Both the position numbers and the translations under genes were made by a program. The notes under the pieces were generated by a model. The model had not been told where the DNA came from and ran no database searches. It was given only the letters and a program-made list of their open reading frames with translations. Shown piece by piece: positions 1 through 9,374 of a stretch of DNA of 32,270 nucleotides (position 1 is the first letter of the stretch; every line of letters starts with the position of its first letter). The DNA comes from DLAJ01 sp023663615 (lineage in GTDB: Bacteria; Bacillota; Clostridia; Lachnospirales; Lachnospiraceae): positions 1-32,270 of the forward strand of contig JAMPHA010000027.1 in NCBI GenBank assembly GCA_023663615.1, in the 5' to 3' direction.

Positions 1-96
1 AAGAGGCTCTCCTTCTATGGAATTAGTGCGAATTATTTTTTCCTTTCAAGACTGTATTGGAAAGTACAGCCAGCCGCGCGGCGCTGTGTAAATCAG

Positions 97-1053
97 CTAT
101 CCTATCAATGCGGCAGCGCCCAAAATCCCTGCAGAATTTCCGAGTTCCGCGATGCCGATCTGAGGGATAAAACCTTTATCCCCCGCAAAGCAGTATCGTC
201 TGACAAAAGCGTTAAGCGGCTTTGTCAGAACGTCTCCCTGTCTACAGATTCCGCCGCCGAGCAGCACGATGTCAGGGCGGAACAGATTGACCGCATTCAC
301 GATCCCCTCGCCGAGATAGCGGATATAGCGGTCCACGACCGCCTGCGCGCAGGCATCTCCCGCCTTTGCGGCGTCAAAGACCGTTTGGCCGTTGACATTT
401 TTAAGATCGCCGCCGCACTGGCCCATGATCAGGGACGCCGGATTTTTCTGCGCCGCACGGCGGGTATCGCGTATGAGCGCCGTTGCCGAGGCGTACGCTT
501 CCAGACACCCCCGCCTTCCGCAGGTGCATCGTTCTCCGTCCGCCACAAGCAGGGTGTGTCCCAGCTCTGCGCCGCCTGCATGAGCGCCTTCAAAAATACG
601 CCCGTCTATGACGATCCCGCTTCCCACGCCCGTTCCGAGCGTGATCAGCACACAGTTTGCACAGTCGCGCGCCGCCCCCGCTTTCACCTCGCCGAGCGCC
701 GCACAATTCGCATCATTGGATATGCGCACCGGCAGATCAAGCGCTTTCGACAGACTTTCGCCGAGCGGGATATGTTCCCAGCCGAAATTGTTGGAATAAA
801 CGACAATACCTGTCCGCGCGTCAACGGTCCCCGGCGAACCGATCCCGACGCCCAAAACCCGGTTTCCGCCAATGCGCATCCCCCCGTCCCCAAGCAGCGC
901 AAGGACGAGCTGCGCCATATCCTGCATGACTTCCTCTGCCGGACGGGACGCCTTCGTCGGAATCTGTTTTTCTAATAAAATCTCATTGTTCTCATTGACG
1001 ACGCCCGCCTTGATATTCGTTCCGCCAAGATCGATTCCAATCCGATAATGCAT
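97..1053 (-). CDS. glk: ROK-family glucokinase
   Basis: A 318-residue protein of the ROK (repressor, ORF, kinase) sugar kinase family, expected to phosphorylate glucose at C6 with ATP in the cytoplasm. The N-terminus shows the phosphate-binding signature GIDLGGTNIKAG (residues 6-17). A second motif, ITLGTGVGSGIV, lies near residue 138. The zinc-binding ROK motif is intact as CTCGRRGCLE (around residue 177). There is no N-terminal helix-turn-helix, so it is a kinase rather than a ROK repressor. Length matches Firmicutes glucokinases. The ATG start follows AAGGAG. It stands alone, divergent from the glycosyltransferase at 1304. N-acetylmannosamine or other hexose specificity cannot be excluded. 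Confidence 0.9.
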   Translation of the reverse strand: MHYRIGIDLGGTNIKAGVVNENNEILLEKQIPTKASRPAEEVMQDMAQLVLALLGDGGMRIGGNRVLGVGIGSPGTVDARTGIVVYSNNFGWEHIPLGESLSKALDLPVRISNDANCAALGEVKAGAARDCANCVLITLGTGVGSGIVIDGRIFEGAHAGGAELGHTLLVADGERCTCGRRGCLEAYASATALIRDTRRAAQKNPASLIMGQCGGDLKNVNGQTVFDAAKAGDACAQAVVDRYIRYLGEGIVNAVNLFRPDIVLLGGGICRQGDVLTKPLNAFVRRYCFAGDKGFIPQIGIAELGNSAGILGAAALIG

Positions 1054-1103
1054 ACCGTTTTCTCCTTTTTGTCCGTTCCTGCCCCGTCTTCGTGATCCTG
1101 CCG

Positions 1104-1195
1104 CTTTCTTTCTACTACGCTCATTTTACCGCGCATTGTGCATCACGCTCATTATAGCTGGTGTGGGCTTTCATTTCTACTATGACCATTTTACC
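1104..1195 (-). promoter_or_regulatory. Direct repeats in the divergent intergenic region upstream of glk
   Basis: Two imperfect direct repeats of 27-28 bp occupy 1104-1130 and 1168-1195. Both carry CTTTC, TTTCTACTA and CATTTTACC. A shorter related stretch with ACGCTCATTATA lies between them near 1145. Read on the minus strand each contains a -10-like box (TAAAAT, TATAAT, TAAAAT) ahead of glk. They could be tandem promoters or binding sites for a regulator of glk. Which of these is correct is inference. Confidence 0.45.
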
Positions 1196-1303
1196 ACCGG
1201 TCCGTCATCTTTTCTACCCCTGCCAAAAATGTAAAAAAATGTAGCCATTGTGCCCGTATGGGTGTAAACTGAACCCATAGACAAAGTGAACGGGGGTTCT
1301 GAT

Positions 1304-2323
1304 ATGATCACGATCAGCTTATGTATGATAGTCAAAAATGAAGAAGCGCTGCTTGCGCGCTGTCTGGACAGTCTGAAAGATCTCATGGACGAGATCATCA
1401 TTGTAGATACCGGTTCCACCGACAGAACGAAAGAGATCGCCGCGGCATACACGGACAAAATCTATGATTATGTGTGGGAAAACGATTTTGCGGCGGCGCG
1501 TAATTTTTCTTTTTCCAAGGCAGCGATGGATTACATCTACTGCGCCGATGCCGACGAGGTGCTGGACGAAGAAAACCGCGCCCGCTTCCGCGACCTGAAA
1601 CGGGCGATGCTTCCTGAGATTGATATTGTGCAGATGAAATATGCGGGACAGCTCACCTATAATACCGCATACAACTATGATGAGGAATACCGTCCCAAGC
1701 TCTACAAGCGCCTGCGCAGCTTCCGCTTCGAATGTCCCGTGCACGAGACGGTCGCGACCGAACCCGTCGTATTTGACAGCGACATCCGCATCCTGCATAA
1801 GCCGCACGACAGCCATACCGACCGCGACCTGATGATCTTTCGGGAAATCTATGGTAAGCCGGACGCGCCCCATATGCCGGCACGTCTGCTCTCCATGTAT
1901 GCAAAAGAGCTGTTCATTTCCGGAACGGACGCGCATTTTATAGACGCGGTTCCCGTCATGACGCGTCTGCTCTTAGAAGATAACCGTTCCGCTGAGGAAA
2001 TGCTGCAGATAAGCTGCGTGCTCGCGCACGCTTACCGTGTCAAAGAGGATGCTCCGTCCTTTTTTAAGTACGCGATGAAAGCCGTCGTCTCCGGAAGCTG
2101 CAGCGAAATCTGTATGGAGCTCGGCGCGTATTATGAAGCCGCCGGGGATTTCAATGAGGCGCATATCTGGTACTATAACGCCGCTTTTGAGACATCTCCG
2201 ATCTGCAATATCCACTCAGGCGGCGACGAAGCGCTCTTAGCGCTCGCCCGCGTATTTGAAGCGGTCGGACTTTCCGAACTTGCAGAAAGCCACCGCAGAC
2301 AGGCCGCCGAATGGCACGTCTGA
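1304..2323 (+). CDS. Family 2 glycosyltransferase with C-terminal TPR-like region
   Basis: A 339-residue cytoplasmic glycosyltransferase of family GT2 (GT-A fold). The N-terminus has SLCMIVKNEE, followed by DTGSTDRT for nucleotide-sugar binding and YCADADEVL, the DxD-type metal site, at about residue 90. After about residue 200 the sequence is helical and resembles tetratricopeptide repeats, as in the SunS-like group that glycosylates peptides or proteins. The ATG at 1304 is preferred over a GTG 18 nt upstream because it follows GGGGG at good spacing. It is a single gene divergent from glk, and the acceptor is unknown. A role in surface glycan synthesis is equally possible. Confidence 0.85.
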   Translation: MITISLCMIVKNEEALLARCLDSLKDLMDEIIIVDTGSTDRTKEIAAAYTDKIYDYVWENDFAAARNFSFSKAAMDYIYCADADEVLDEENRARFRDLKRAMLPEIDIVQMKYAGQLTYNTAYNYDEEYRPKLYKRLRSFRFECPVHETVATEPVVFDSDIRILHKPHDSHTDRDLMIFREIYGKPDAPHMPARLLSMYAKELFISGTDAHFIDAVPVMTRLLLEDNRSAEEMLQISCVLAHAYRVKEDAPSFFKYAMKAVVSGSCSEICMELGAYYEAAGDFNEAHIWYYNAAFETSPICNIHSGGDEALLALARVFEAVGLSELAESHRRQAAEWHV

Positions 2324-2358
2324 CTGCGGCGGCTCCTGATCATTGCAGAACAGAGCAC

Positions 2359-2523
2359 TTACCCTCTCTTATCCGGCGCATGTTCCCCGCCCTCCTCTGC
2401 GGTATGGTTTCTCATCAGCATACCGCAGTCGTTTAACAGACATTCATTGAGACAATACTTCTCCTCCACTGCTTTTCCGTATATCGGGCAGACCGTTTCT
2501 CCCTCTTTATGCTTTCTGCTCAT
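2359..2523 (-). CDS. Small Cys-rich protein, possible zinc ribbon (54 aa)
   Basis: A short reading frame of 54 residues with ATG start and an AAAGGA site about 11 nt upstream. The sequence contains four cysteines (CPIYGKAV, then KYCLNEC and DCG), a spacing that suggests metal binding. The C-terminal third is charged and rich in Glu, His and Lys. I do not recognise the family. It lies alone between two convergent glycosyltransferase genes, in a gap of 282 bases that is otherwise empty. The regular cysteine pattern and ribosome binding site argue for a real gene, but short length leaves doubt. Confidence 0.5.
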   Translation of the reverse strand: MSRKHKEGETVCPIYGKAVEEKYCLNECLLNDCGMLMRNHTAEEGGEHAPDKRG

Positions 2524-2605
2524 GTCCGATTGTTTTCCTTTCCGTTTATTCCGCAGGCAGCAATGCGCCTGGTAACTGTCCGCATTCCTTTGATGAATGC
2601 GCAGC

Positions 2606-3937
2606 TTACTGCTGAGATTTTGATTCAGACAAACGGTCAGCCGCCGTCTTTCTAAGCTGTTCCGTGCCGCGCCGGAACAGGGGCAGCAGACTGTATCGGA
2701 ATGCGCGCCTGCTCAGCCAGTAATTGACCGCCATCATCGCGTCTTCCTCAGCCGCAAGGACATTCCCATTACAATCCACATAATATTTTTGCAAGCTTAA
2801 ATCTTCCTGCGTAAAAATGAACTGGCACATGGAAAAGCAGAGCGACTCTCCATCCGGCTGTGCGACAAACTCCGCCTGCGGGCACAGCTCGCGGAGCTGC
2901 TCTTTTAAGCGTTCCGCCTGCGCAGCAAACCCGTTTTCCTCGATCACGATCCGCTTGATCTCACCGCGTTTCTTTTTCTCGGCGTCAACGGTTTCCGTCA
3001 GGCGGTCCCTCTTTGGCTCCTCCCCGTCATAAATACAGCCTTCTTTCGCTTCTCCGCGGACGCCGTGCATCGCGTCGTCAAACGCCGCCATCGCCGTATT
3101 CGCACGATTCTCCGTTCCGTTGTAAATCCCCTCATACTGCACGTCAAACAGCGCGTTCAACAACGCTGCATACATATTCTCCAGTTTCTCTTCGGGCGTG
3201 TACCGTGCAAAAAAATCAATCCAGTTTCTCCATGCATAATACGTCGGAACCGTGCTGACCGATTCTTTTTTGGCTCCCATGGCATGAAGGACAAGGCTCT
3301 TTCCGCACGAAGCGACACGGTGTCCTGCCAGATTGCAGCGCCATCCCCATTCCGTATCGTCCCAATAAAGGAAATTATCTTCCGGAAGCATCCCGATCTC
3401 CCGGATCAGACTGCTTCTCACTAAAACGGAACATGCCGCTACCGCATCCGAATAGACCACGTCCGGCAGCGTGCCGTCCTCTAAATGATTCAGATATTTG
3501 GCCTCCACGCAGAACTCCTCAAAATCCACGGTGATACCGTACTGCTGTACATATTCCGGCGCTTCCATATGATCGACACGCGAACCTGCCATACCGCAGT
3601 CCGGATGCGTATCCAAAAATTCTACCAGTACACCAAGCGCGTCTTCATCCGCCTGCACGTCATTATCCAGACACCAGACATACTCGTGTCCCGCCGCGAG
3701 CGCCTTGCGGATACCCGTATTAAAGCCGCCAGACCCGCCGAGGTTTCTCTCATTGACTAAAAGAGTCACTTTCTCTCCGAAGCGGGCGCGTACCCGCTCC
3801 ACGGAATCATCCTGTGATGCGTTATCCACCACATAAATCCGATAATCCGTATAGTTTGATTCCAGTACGGTCTGGATACATTCGCAGACCATATCCGCCT
3901 TATTATAGTTGCAGATTATAATTCCTACTCTTTCCAT
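2606..3937 (-). CDS. Family 2 glycosyltransferase, rhamnosyl/galactofuranosyl-transferase-like
   Basis: A 443-residue GT2 enzyme. It opens with GIIICNYNKADMV and then shows VVDNASQDDS, NERNLGGSGGFNTG (the hallmark of rhamnosyl- and galactofuranosyl-type enzymes) and the metal site CLDNDV near residue 92. YWDDTEWGWR around residue 190 is the conserved acidic catalytic region. The C-terminal 200 residues are helical and charged without a recognised domain. It likely adds sugars to cell-surface polysaccharide. The gene ends the run that begins with the MATE exporter and starts only 10 nt after the esterase stop, so they are probably co-transcribed. The acceptor cannot be read from the sequence. 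Confidence 0.85.
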   Translation of the reverse strand: MERVGIIICNYNKADMVCECIQTVLESNYTDYRIYVVDNASQDDSVERVRARFGEKVTLLVNERNLGGSGGFNTGIRKALAAGHEYVWCLDNDVQADEDALGVLVEFLDTHPDCGMAGSRVDHMEAPEYVQQYGITVDFEEFCVEAKYLNHLEDGTLPDVVYSDAVAACSVLVRSSLIREIGMLPEDNFLYWDDTEWGWRCNLAGHRVASCGKSLVLHAMGAKKESVSTVPTYYAWRNWIDFFARYTPEEKLENMYAALLNALFDVQYEGIYNGTENRANTAMAAFDDAMHGVRGEAKEGCIYDGEEPKRDRLTETVDAEKKKRGEIKRIVIEENGFAAQAERLKEQLRELCPQAEFVAQPDGESLCFSMCQFIFTQEDLSLQKYYVDCNGNVLAAEEDAMMAVNYWLSRRAFRYSLLPLFRRGTEQLRKTAADRLSESKSQQ

Positions 3938-3947
3938 AGCTGTTTTC

Positions 3948-5714
3948 TTATACCTCCATCATTTGCTGTATTTTTGCGTTTCCTGTATCCGATACGTCCG
4001 CCTCGTCGTGAAAATCCGACCGGAACGGCATCAACGGAATTCCGGTATGCGTGCCGAAAATATGCGGAATCCGATAGTTTGTCCATAAATAGCGCACATA
4101 TTTCGGCTCGGCAACCTGCTCCGACCACACAAAGATCCGTTCTTCTACGATCCGGTACCTTGCCGGGAAAAAGCATTTATCCTCGCCCGCGATCTCAAAG
4201 CCGTCCGAACGCTTCTCCTCCGGCGTTAAGTCAGGCGCGTCTATCCGCTCGCGCGCTTCCGTCGATCCCGGCGCCGGCTCGGTCTGCTTTCCGCGCCTCC
4301 TTGGCATCACGACGATACGCTCTTCCTCCAGCCGCAATTTCTCCACATAGGGACGGTCCACGACCGTAAAACCACCGTACGCACAAGAAAACACCAATTC
4401 GATCTTCCCGCATTTTTCCCGTCCCTGTGCGTTATGGATAATAAGCTCACGGAAAAGCGGTCCATACGCATCCCGTGAGATCATCCTGTCGTAGGTATCG
4501 CACATCGCCACATCTGTCAGGCGCTCTCCGATCTCACGCTTTCTGCGCGGATGAATCTCTCCCCACTCGGAAAACTCCGTTCCGACTGCGATCCCCGTGT
4601 GCCTGATCGTGCGGAATACCCGCCACTGCGCCTCCCTGATCAGCGGCCAGTTTTTGAAATCCTTATCCTGCTCATACCGGTGCATCGGAAGCTGCACAAA
4701 CAGAAAGGACAGCAAAATATTATCCCATTCCCTGCGCCATACCTCGATCAGCCTTGTAAAAAGCTTTTCGTACAGGCGCGGCTTGTGGTCGTCGCTTTCT
4801 CCCTGATACCAGATCACGCCGCGCATCGTATAGGGCGCAATGCGCTTTACCATGCACTCATATAAGCCTGCAGGGCGATACGGATTCTTACAGTTCATCG
4901 GTCCCGGCCACCTGCATTCCCCGCAGCGCGCGACCACTTCATCCCATGGCAGCAGCGGATCGGTCTTTGCAAGCTCCTCCGCCCGTTTGCTCCACTCCGC
5001 ATGATACGCTTCATATTCATCGTATTCCCTGATCTGCTCCTCCACGCTCTTACCCGCGACCGCAGCCTCATATTCATCGGTGTAGGAATGCAGCTCACTG
5101 TCGCCCGCCAGACTCTCCCAATCCATCCATGCGCTCGCGCTCGTGCCTCCCCAGTTGCATCCGATCACGCCGACCGTCACTCTCAACCTCTTTGCAAGCT
5201 TCCGTGCAAAAAAGTAGGCAACAGCGGACCAGCATTTTTCACTGCCGTCCCCGAAACAGGTCCAGCAGGTCTTCTCCTCCTCCTCAAAGAACTTATCATC
5301 CATGTAACTGCGCTTCTGCGTGTAATAATACCGCACGTTCGGTCCCTTGCCGTCGTTCAGCGCGCCATCCTCCGCAAGCGCCTGCGCGCCCTCATAGGCG
5401 TTTTGCAGTTCCAGTTCCATATTAGACTGTCCACCGGCCAGCCACACTTCGCCGATCGCAATATCCGAAAACTCCCGGACATTGTCCCCGCACTGCACGG
5501 TCATCACTGCGCCTTCCCCCGCCTCTTGTTTTGGAAGCAATACCTTCCAGCGTCCGCCGGATACCAGTCCGCTTACCGCCGCCTCCTCTTCCCTGTGCCG
5601 AAGCGTGACCGTCACTCGCTCTCCGTCCACGCCTTCTCCAAACACTGCGATCCATTTGTCACGCTGTAACACCATGTGATCGCTGAATACTGCCGCTACT
5701 TTGAAATCTGCCAT
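3948..5714 (-). CDS. Sialate O-acetylesterase-like SGNH hydrolase
   Basis: About 588 residues. The SGNH/GDSL esterase blocks are visible: WLAGGQSNMELE (nucleophile Ser), GCNWGGTSASAW, GVIWYQGESD, and a catalytic histidine in EIHPRRKREIGERL. These match the 9-O-acetylesterase group that removes acetyl groups from sialic acids or from plant cell-wall sugars. No signal peptide is seen, so it acts in the cytoplasm. The start is set at the ATG after AGGAGGG. A GTG 57 nt upstream would add a charged extension that does not look like the family. Neighbours are a MATE exporter upstream and a glycosyltransferase downstream. The true ester substrate is unknown. Confidence 0.85.
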   Translation of the reverse strand: MADFKVAAVFSDHMVLQRDKWIAVFGEGVDGERVTVTLRHREEEAAVSGLVSGGRWKVLLPKQEAGEGAVMTVQCGDNVREFSDIAIGEVWLAGGQSNMELELQNAYEGAQALAEDGALNDGKGPNVRYYYTQKRSYMDDKFFEEEEKTCWTCFGDGSEKCWSAVAYFFARKLAKRLRVTVGVIGCNWGGTSASAWMDWESLAGDSELHSYTDEYEAAVAGKSVEEQIREYDEYEAYHAEWSKRAEELAKTDPLLPWDEVVARCGECRWPGPMNCKNPYRPAGLYECMVKRIAPYTMRGVIWYQGESDDHKPRLYEKLFTRLIEVWRREWDNILLSFLFVQLPMHRYEQDKDFKNWPLIREAQWRVFRTIRHTGIAVGTEFSEWGEIHPRRKREIGERLTDVAMCDTYDRMISRDAYGPLFRELIIHNAQGREKCGKIELVFSCAYGGFTVVDRPYVEKLRLEEERIVVMPRRRGKQTEPAPGSTEARERIDAPDLTPEEKRSDGFEIAGEDKCFFPARYRIVEERIFVWSEQVAEPKYVRYLWTNYRIPHIFGTHTGIPLMPFRSDFHDEADVSDTGNAKIQQMMEV

Positions 5715-5773
5715 AATCCCTCCTGTTCTGCTCCTTTCCCTATTTTCTCTTTCCTTCTTGTACTCCGTCACTT

Positions 5774-7144
5774 CTATTGAATTCTATCCACACTCTCTTT
5801 GGAGAGAATTTTCTTGATATTGATGAAAAAAAGAATTCCCGCCGTCACCGCCGATAAGATGTCGGATACCGGCTCCGCGATATAGACGCCCCACACGCCG
5901 AGCCAATGCGGCAGGATGATCGCAAGCGGCACGAGCAGGATCACCTTTCTCAACATGGCAAGAAACAATGAAATCTTTGCCTGCCCCGTCGCCAGAAACG
6001 TCGGCTGGATCCCCTGCTGTAAGCCAAAAATGAGCATGCCGCACATAAATACCGGAATCACCCGGCCCGTTAAAGCGATCAGTTCCGCGTCCTCCGCAAA
6101 GAATCCCGCAAACACCCGCGGGAACAGCATGACAACCGCCGTGCTGACGAAACCGTACGCGACAACGATGCTGATCATGGCGCGATATGTTTTTTTCACC
6201 CGCTCAAAACTGCCCGCTCCGAAGTTATAGCTGATGATCGGCTGTACGCCCTGTGTGAAGCCCGCGATCGGCGCGCTGATAAACTGCATCAGGCTTTGCA
6301 TGATCGTCAGCGAACCGACATAAAGGTCGCCGCCGTAATCCCTCAGCCCGCGGTTCATGACGATGCTGATCAAGCTTTCCGTCGAACGCATGATAAACGG
6401 CGAGATCCCAAGCGAAAAAATGATACGCCCGTTTTTCCAGTCCGGTCGGATCAATTCTCTCCTGATCCGGATCGCGGAACGCTTTCCCGCGAGGAACCAA
6501 CATATCCATACGGCGCTGACGGTCTGTGAGATCACCGTCGCGACGGCCGCGCCCTGCACATCCATATGGAGCACAAAAATGAAAATCGGATCCAATACGA
6601 TATTCACCGCCGCGCCGATCAGGATCGTCAGCATCCCGACGCGCGCCTGCCCCTGACTGATAATGAACGGATTTAGGCCGAGGGAAAGCTGCACCATCAG
6701 CGTACCGATCAGATAAAAGGACAAATAGCGGTCCGCATAGCCGATCGTCTGATCGGACGCTCCGAACAGATAGAGCAGCGGAACCTTGAACAGGTAAAAA
6801 AACACCATAAGCGCGGCGCTGAACGCGCCCAGCATAAAAATCCCGCAGCCTAAGATCTGCTCCGCCCGCTTTTTATCTCCCTTTCCCATGAAGATCGCCG
6901 CAAGCGGCGCACCGCCCGCCCCGACAAATGCGGAAAACGCGGATACCAGCGTGATGATCGGCAAGGTCAGTCCGACGCCTGTGAGCGCGTTCGTACCGAT
7001 CCCTTCGATATGTCCGATATAAATCCGGTCGATGATGCTGTATAAAATATTGACGGTCTGTGCAACGATGGACGGAATCGCCATCTGTAACATCAGTTTT
7101 CCGATCGGTTCCTTTCCAAGCTGCTCATCGCTGATCTGGTTCAT
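5774..7144 (-). CDS. MATE-family multidrug/sodium antiporter
   Basis: A 456-residue integral membrane protein with about twelve hydrophobic segments in two related halves, the usual size for the MATE (multi antimicrobial extrusion) family. The N-terminal region LMLQMAIPSIVAQTVNILY and the following DRIYIGHIEG are typical of clostridial members. A second-half equivalent is seen at GFTQGVQPIISYNFGAG. It should export cationic compounds using a proton or sodium gradient. The start ATG follows GGGAGAAG. It precedes the esterase by 59 nt on the same strand and may be co-transcribed. The substrate is not predictable. Confidence 0.9.
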   Translation of the reverse strand: MNQISDEQLGKEPIGKLMLQMAIPSIVAQTVNILYSIIDRIYIGHIEGIGTNALTGVGLTLPIITLVSAFSAFVGAGGAPLAAIFMGKGDKKRAEQILGCGIFMLGAFSAALMVFFYLFKVPLLYLFGASDQTIGYADRYLSFYLIGTLMVQLSLGLNPFIISQGQARVGMLTILIGAAVNIVLDPIFIFVLHMDVQGAAVATVISQTVSAVWICWFLAGKRSAIRIRRELIRPDWKNGRIIFSLGISPFIMRSTESLISIVMNRGLRDYGGDLYVGSLTIMQSLMQFISAPIAGFTQGVQPIISYNFGAGSFERVKKTYRAMISIVVAYGFVSTAVVMLFPRVFAGFFAEDAELIALTGRVIPVFMCGMLIFGLQQGIQPTFLATGQAKISLFLAMLRKVILLVPLAIILPHWLGVWGVYIAEPVSDILSAVTAGILFFINIKKILSKESVDRIQ

Positions 7145-7210
7145 GCCTTTCTTCTCCCGTATACCATAGTCTGAAATTTCACAGTCTGGAAGAACCGCGT
7201 CCCAAACCCG

Positions 7211-7257
7211 GAAGAATCGCGAAGCGATTCTTCGAAAGCGTGCGAAGCACGATTTTT
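7211..7257. repeat. Double-hairpin repeat, copy 1
   Basis: Two adjacent hairpins joined by GAAAG. The first is GAAGAATCGC / GCGATTCTTC around a 3-nt loop (7211-7233). The second is CGTGC / GCACG (7239-7251), followed by a T run on the plus strand. The first hairpin plus linker is repeated almost exactly at 28408-28434. It abuts the stop codon of the minus-strand gene at 7258. The T run is on the wrong side for that gene, so it is not a standard terminator for it. Confidence 0.7.
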
Positions 7258-9225
7258 TTATGCACGCGCGTCAAAGGACTGTCTGCTCAACAAGATCGGC
7301 GGCGCCGCCCCCGCATTTTTGCTGTCCTTTAACATCTGGTCAAAAACATTGCCGTTATCTTCATGGTCCCTGCGCAACAGCTCCGATTTTACAACATACC
7401 CTTTTCCGCCAAGCCGCCTGTCAAGTTCGTCCATATGCGCTTCCAAAAAATCAATGACCGAGTCGTCCTCCAGATAGAATTTGGTGCTCACTTTCTGGTT
7501 TTGCAGTGCGACATAAATATCCATGTCGCCGAGATGATCCATGCCAAGATGCAGAAATGCCGTCACCGCGCCGTCCCTGCCCGCAAATCCTTTCTTGTTC
7601 GTATAGACATACAGGTCGCCGTTCGTATGCTGTCCGCTCATTTTCAGCGGAAGCTGGACATAGGCGAAGTTTTGGTTTAATTCGTTCAGGAACTCCACAT
7701 CCCGCTCCATATTCTGCAGGCTCTTCATGGCGGTGGAATCCTGTCTGCCTGCATCCGCCAGCATCTGCTTTAACTGCCCTGTCTGACGCAGCACCGTCTC
7801 GTACAGGTCCTGAACCTGCTCTTTCGAAGCCGTTTCCTGCGGTGTCAGGAGCCATTTCCGGATCATGGCATTCTGAAACGAGGAGCCGAACTGCGGGTCG
7901 CCCAGCAGCTTAGAAAGTTCCTGCCCCACGCTGCGGTAAAACTGCGGGGTTTCCCCCTGTTTTGCATATGCGTCCGAAAGACTTTTCAAAAATGCGGAAA
8001 ACGGATCCTGCCGATTATCCGCGCGCGCACCGTCTCCGGCGACGGTGTGTCCGTCTCCTTCGGCGCGCAGCGTCCCGTCGCTTGCGCCATCCGCGGCGTT
8101 TTGCTGTACAGCGGCTTTCTGCGTGCCTTCCGCCTGTGTCCCGTTCACGCCGTCCGCCTGCGTCCCTTTTTCACCGACCATGCTGCCGTCCGCCATCAGG
8201 CGCGCCATGCCCTCCTGAGGCTTTGCGGTCCGGGATACGGCTTCTTCGTTCCCCGCTCCATTTATACCGCCTGCACCGTTTTCTCCTTCTCCCGGTATCT
8301 TTCCGTCCGATACAAGGCGCACGGTTCCGTCCGGCAGGCTCTGCGCACCGTCTCCCGCTCCGTTCACGCTGCCAGCCCCCGTTCCGTCCGCAGCGGCCGT
8401 CTCCGCCCCGTTTTCTGACGGGACGCCGCCTGAAACGAGACGCACCACTCCGTCCTGCATACCGCCCGCCGTCTGTCCCAAAACGCCGTCCGCACCGCCC
8501 GGCATTCCCTTCAAACCTTCCGCAAGCTCTCCCTCGGCAAACAGTTTCGCAGCCTCCGTAAAGAGCTTTCCGAGCGCTTCATATTCTCCGCCTGCCGCCA
8601 TTTCCCTCATCAGCCCGGTAAACTGCTCCCCGACCTCGCCGAAACCGTTTACGATCTGCGCCGTATTATTCCGATAGCTCTCCATCTGCATCACGCCCTC
8701 CTGCGTGACGGGAATGCCGAGCTGCTTCATCTGCACGAGAAGCTCCGGGGATGCCGTCTGATATTGCCCGACCAGCCCCGCCATGCCGTGGAGGGACTGC
8801 CTGTCGATTCCCATTCCCTGACTCATCATCTCGTTTACCATCCGCACATGGGCATCCGTCACGGGCAGGGACGCCGCCTGCAATGCCTTCAACACGCTGG
8901 AATCCACGCTCATATTGGAATAAAGAGGCGTCAGCGTGATCTGCCGTCCCTGCATACCGCGCACCTCAAAATCCATGACATCGCCCTTATTCACCTGCAT
9001 ACCGTTTTCCAGACGCGCCGTAAATACGCCGTGATCCTTCGTCTCGATCGTAACTTTGCCCGCGTCCGCTTCCACCACGGTACCGCGAAGCTGCTCCCCC
9101 GCTTTCAGCGGCAGATCCTGCGTCCCCCGGTTCGACGCGCCCGGCACATCCGCACTGCCGCGCACGCCGGCCGTATCTCTGACAGTATTGCTGCCGCCTA
9201 CATAATCGGACAGGTTCACGCTCAT
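7258..9225 (-). CDS. FliK-like flagellar hook-length control protein
   Basis: About 655 residues. The C-terminal 130 residues resemble the Flg_hook domain of FliK (LPLKMSGQHTNGDLYVY, then LGMDHLGDMDIYVAL), the part that switches export specificity in the flagellar secretion system. The central part is low-complexity and rich in Gly, Ala, Asp and Glu, as in FliK rulers. It carries three imperfect repeats around RLVSGG, RLVSDG and RLMADG. The N-terminus (GEQLRGTVVEADAGKVTIET) is a small beta-rich region. The ATG at 9225 is preferred because it follows AAGGATGATGAGGAT; an upstream frame adds 37 basic residues. No other flagellar gene is in the window, so the role is by family only. Confidence 0.7.
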   Translation of the reverse strand: MSVNLSDYVGGSNTVRDTAGVRGSADVPGASNRGTQDLPLKAGEQLRGTVVEADAGKVTIETKDHGVFTARLENGMQVNKGDVMDFEVRGMQGRQITLTPLYSNMSVDSSVLKALQAASLPVTDAHVRMVNEMMSQGMGIDRQSLHGMAGLVGQYQTASPELLVQMKQLGIPVTQEGVMQMESYRNNTAQIVNGFGEVGEQFTGLMREMAAGGEYEALGKLFTEAAKLFAEGELAEGLKGMPGGADGVLGQTAGGMQDGVVRLVSGGVPSENGAETAAADGTGAGSVNGAGDGAQSLPDGTVRLVSDGKIPGEGENGAGGINGAGNEEAVSRTAKPQEGMARLMADGSMVGEKGTQADGVNGTQAEGTQKAAVQQNAADGASDGTLRAEGDGHTVAGDGARADNRQDPFSAFLKSLSDAYAKQGETPQFYRSVGQELSKLLGDPQFGSSFQNAMIRKWLLTPQETASKEQVQDLYETVLRQTGQLKQMLADAGRQDSTAMKSLQNMERDVEFLNELNQNFAYVQLPLKMSGQHTNGDLYVYTNKKGFAGRDGAVTAFLHLGMDHLGDMDIYVALQNQKVSTKFYLEDDSVIDFLEAHMDELDRRLGGKGYVVKSELLRRDHEDNGNVFDQMLKDSKNAGAAPPILLSRQSFDARA

Positions 9226-9374
9226 ATCCTCATCATCCTTCCTGCTCTGCTTTCGATTTTTAGATCTGTGTATCTGTTTTTGCCCTTTTATATCTTTGAT
9301 TTCCCTGCTCTGTTTATCGGACATCCTTCTTTGCACTGTTGATCAGACGGATAGACTGTCGCCGGTGCAGCTTC

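Noticed and set aside
1..96. GC-rich inverted stretch downstream of glk as a terminator
   Set aside because: Several overlapping short palindromes but no clear single stem with a T run.
385..975. Long plus-strand reading frame opposite the glucokinase gene
   Set aside because: It is the antisense shadow of a clear ROK kinase, with no ribosome binding site and a composition typical of reverse-strand GC-rich codons.
5001..5669. 222-codon plus-strand frame opposite the esterase
   Set aside because: Antisense of a gene with all SGNH motifs; no family resemblance of its own.
7962..8561. Arg/Pro-rich plus-strand reading frames opposite the FliK-like gene
   Set aside because: Low-complexity antisense frames of the Gly/Ala/Asp-rich ruler region; no start signal.
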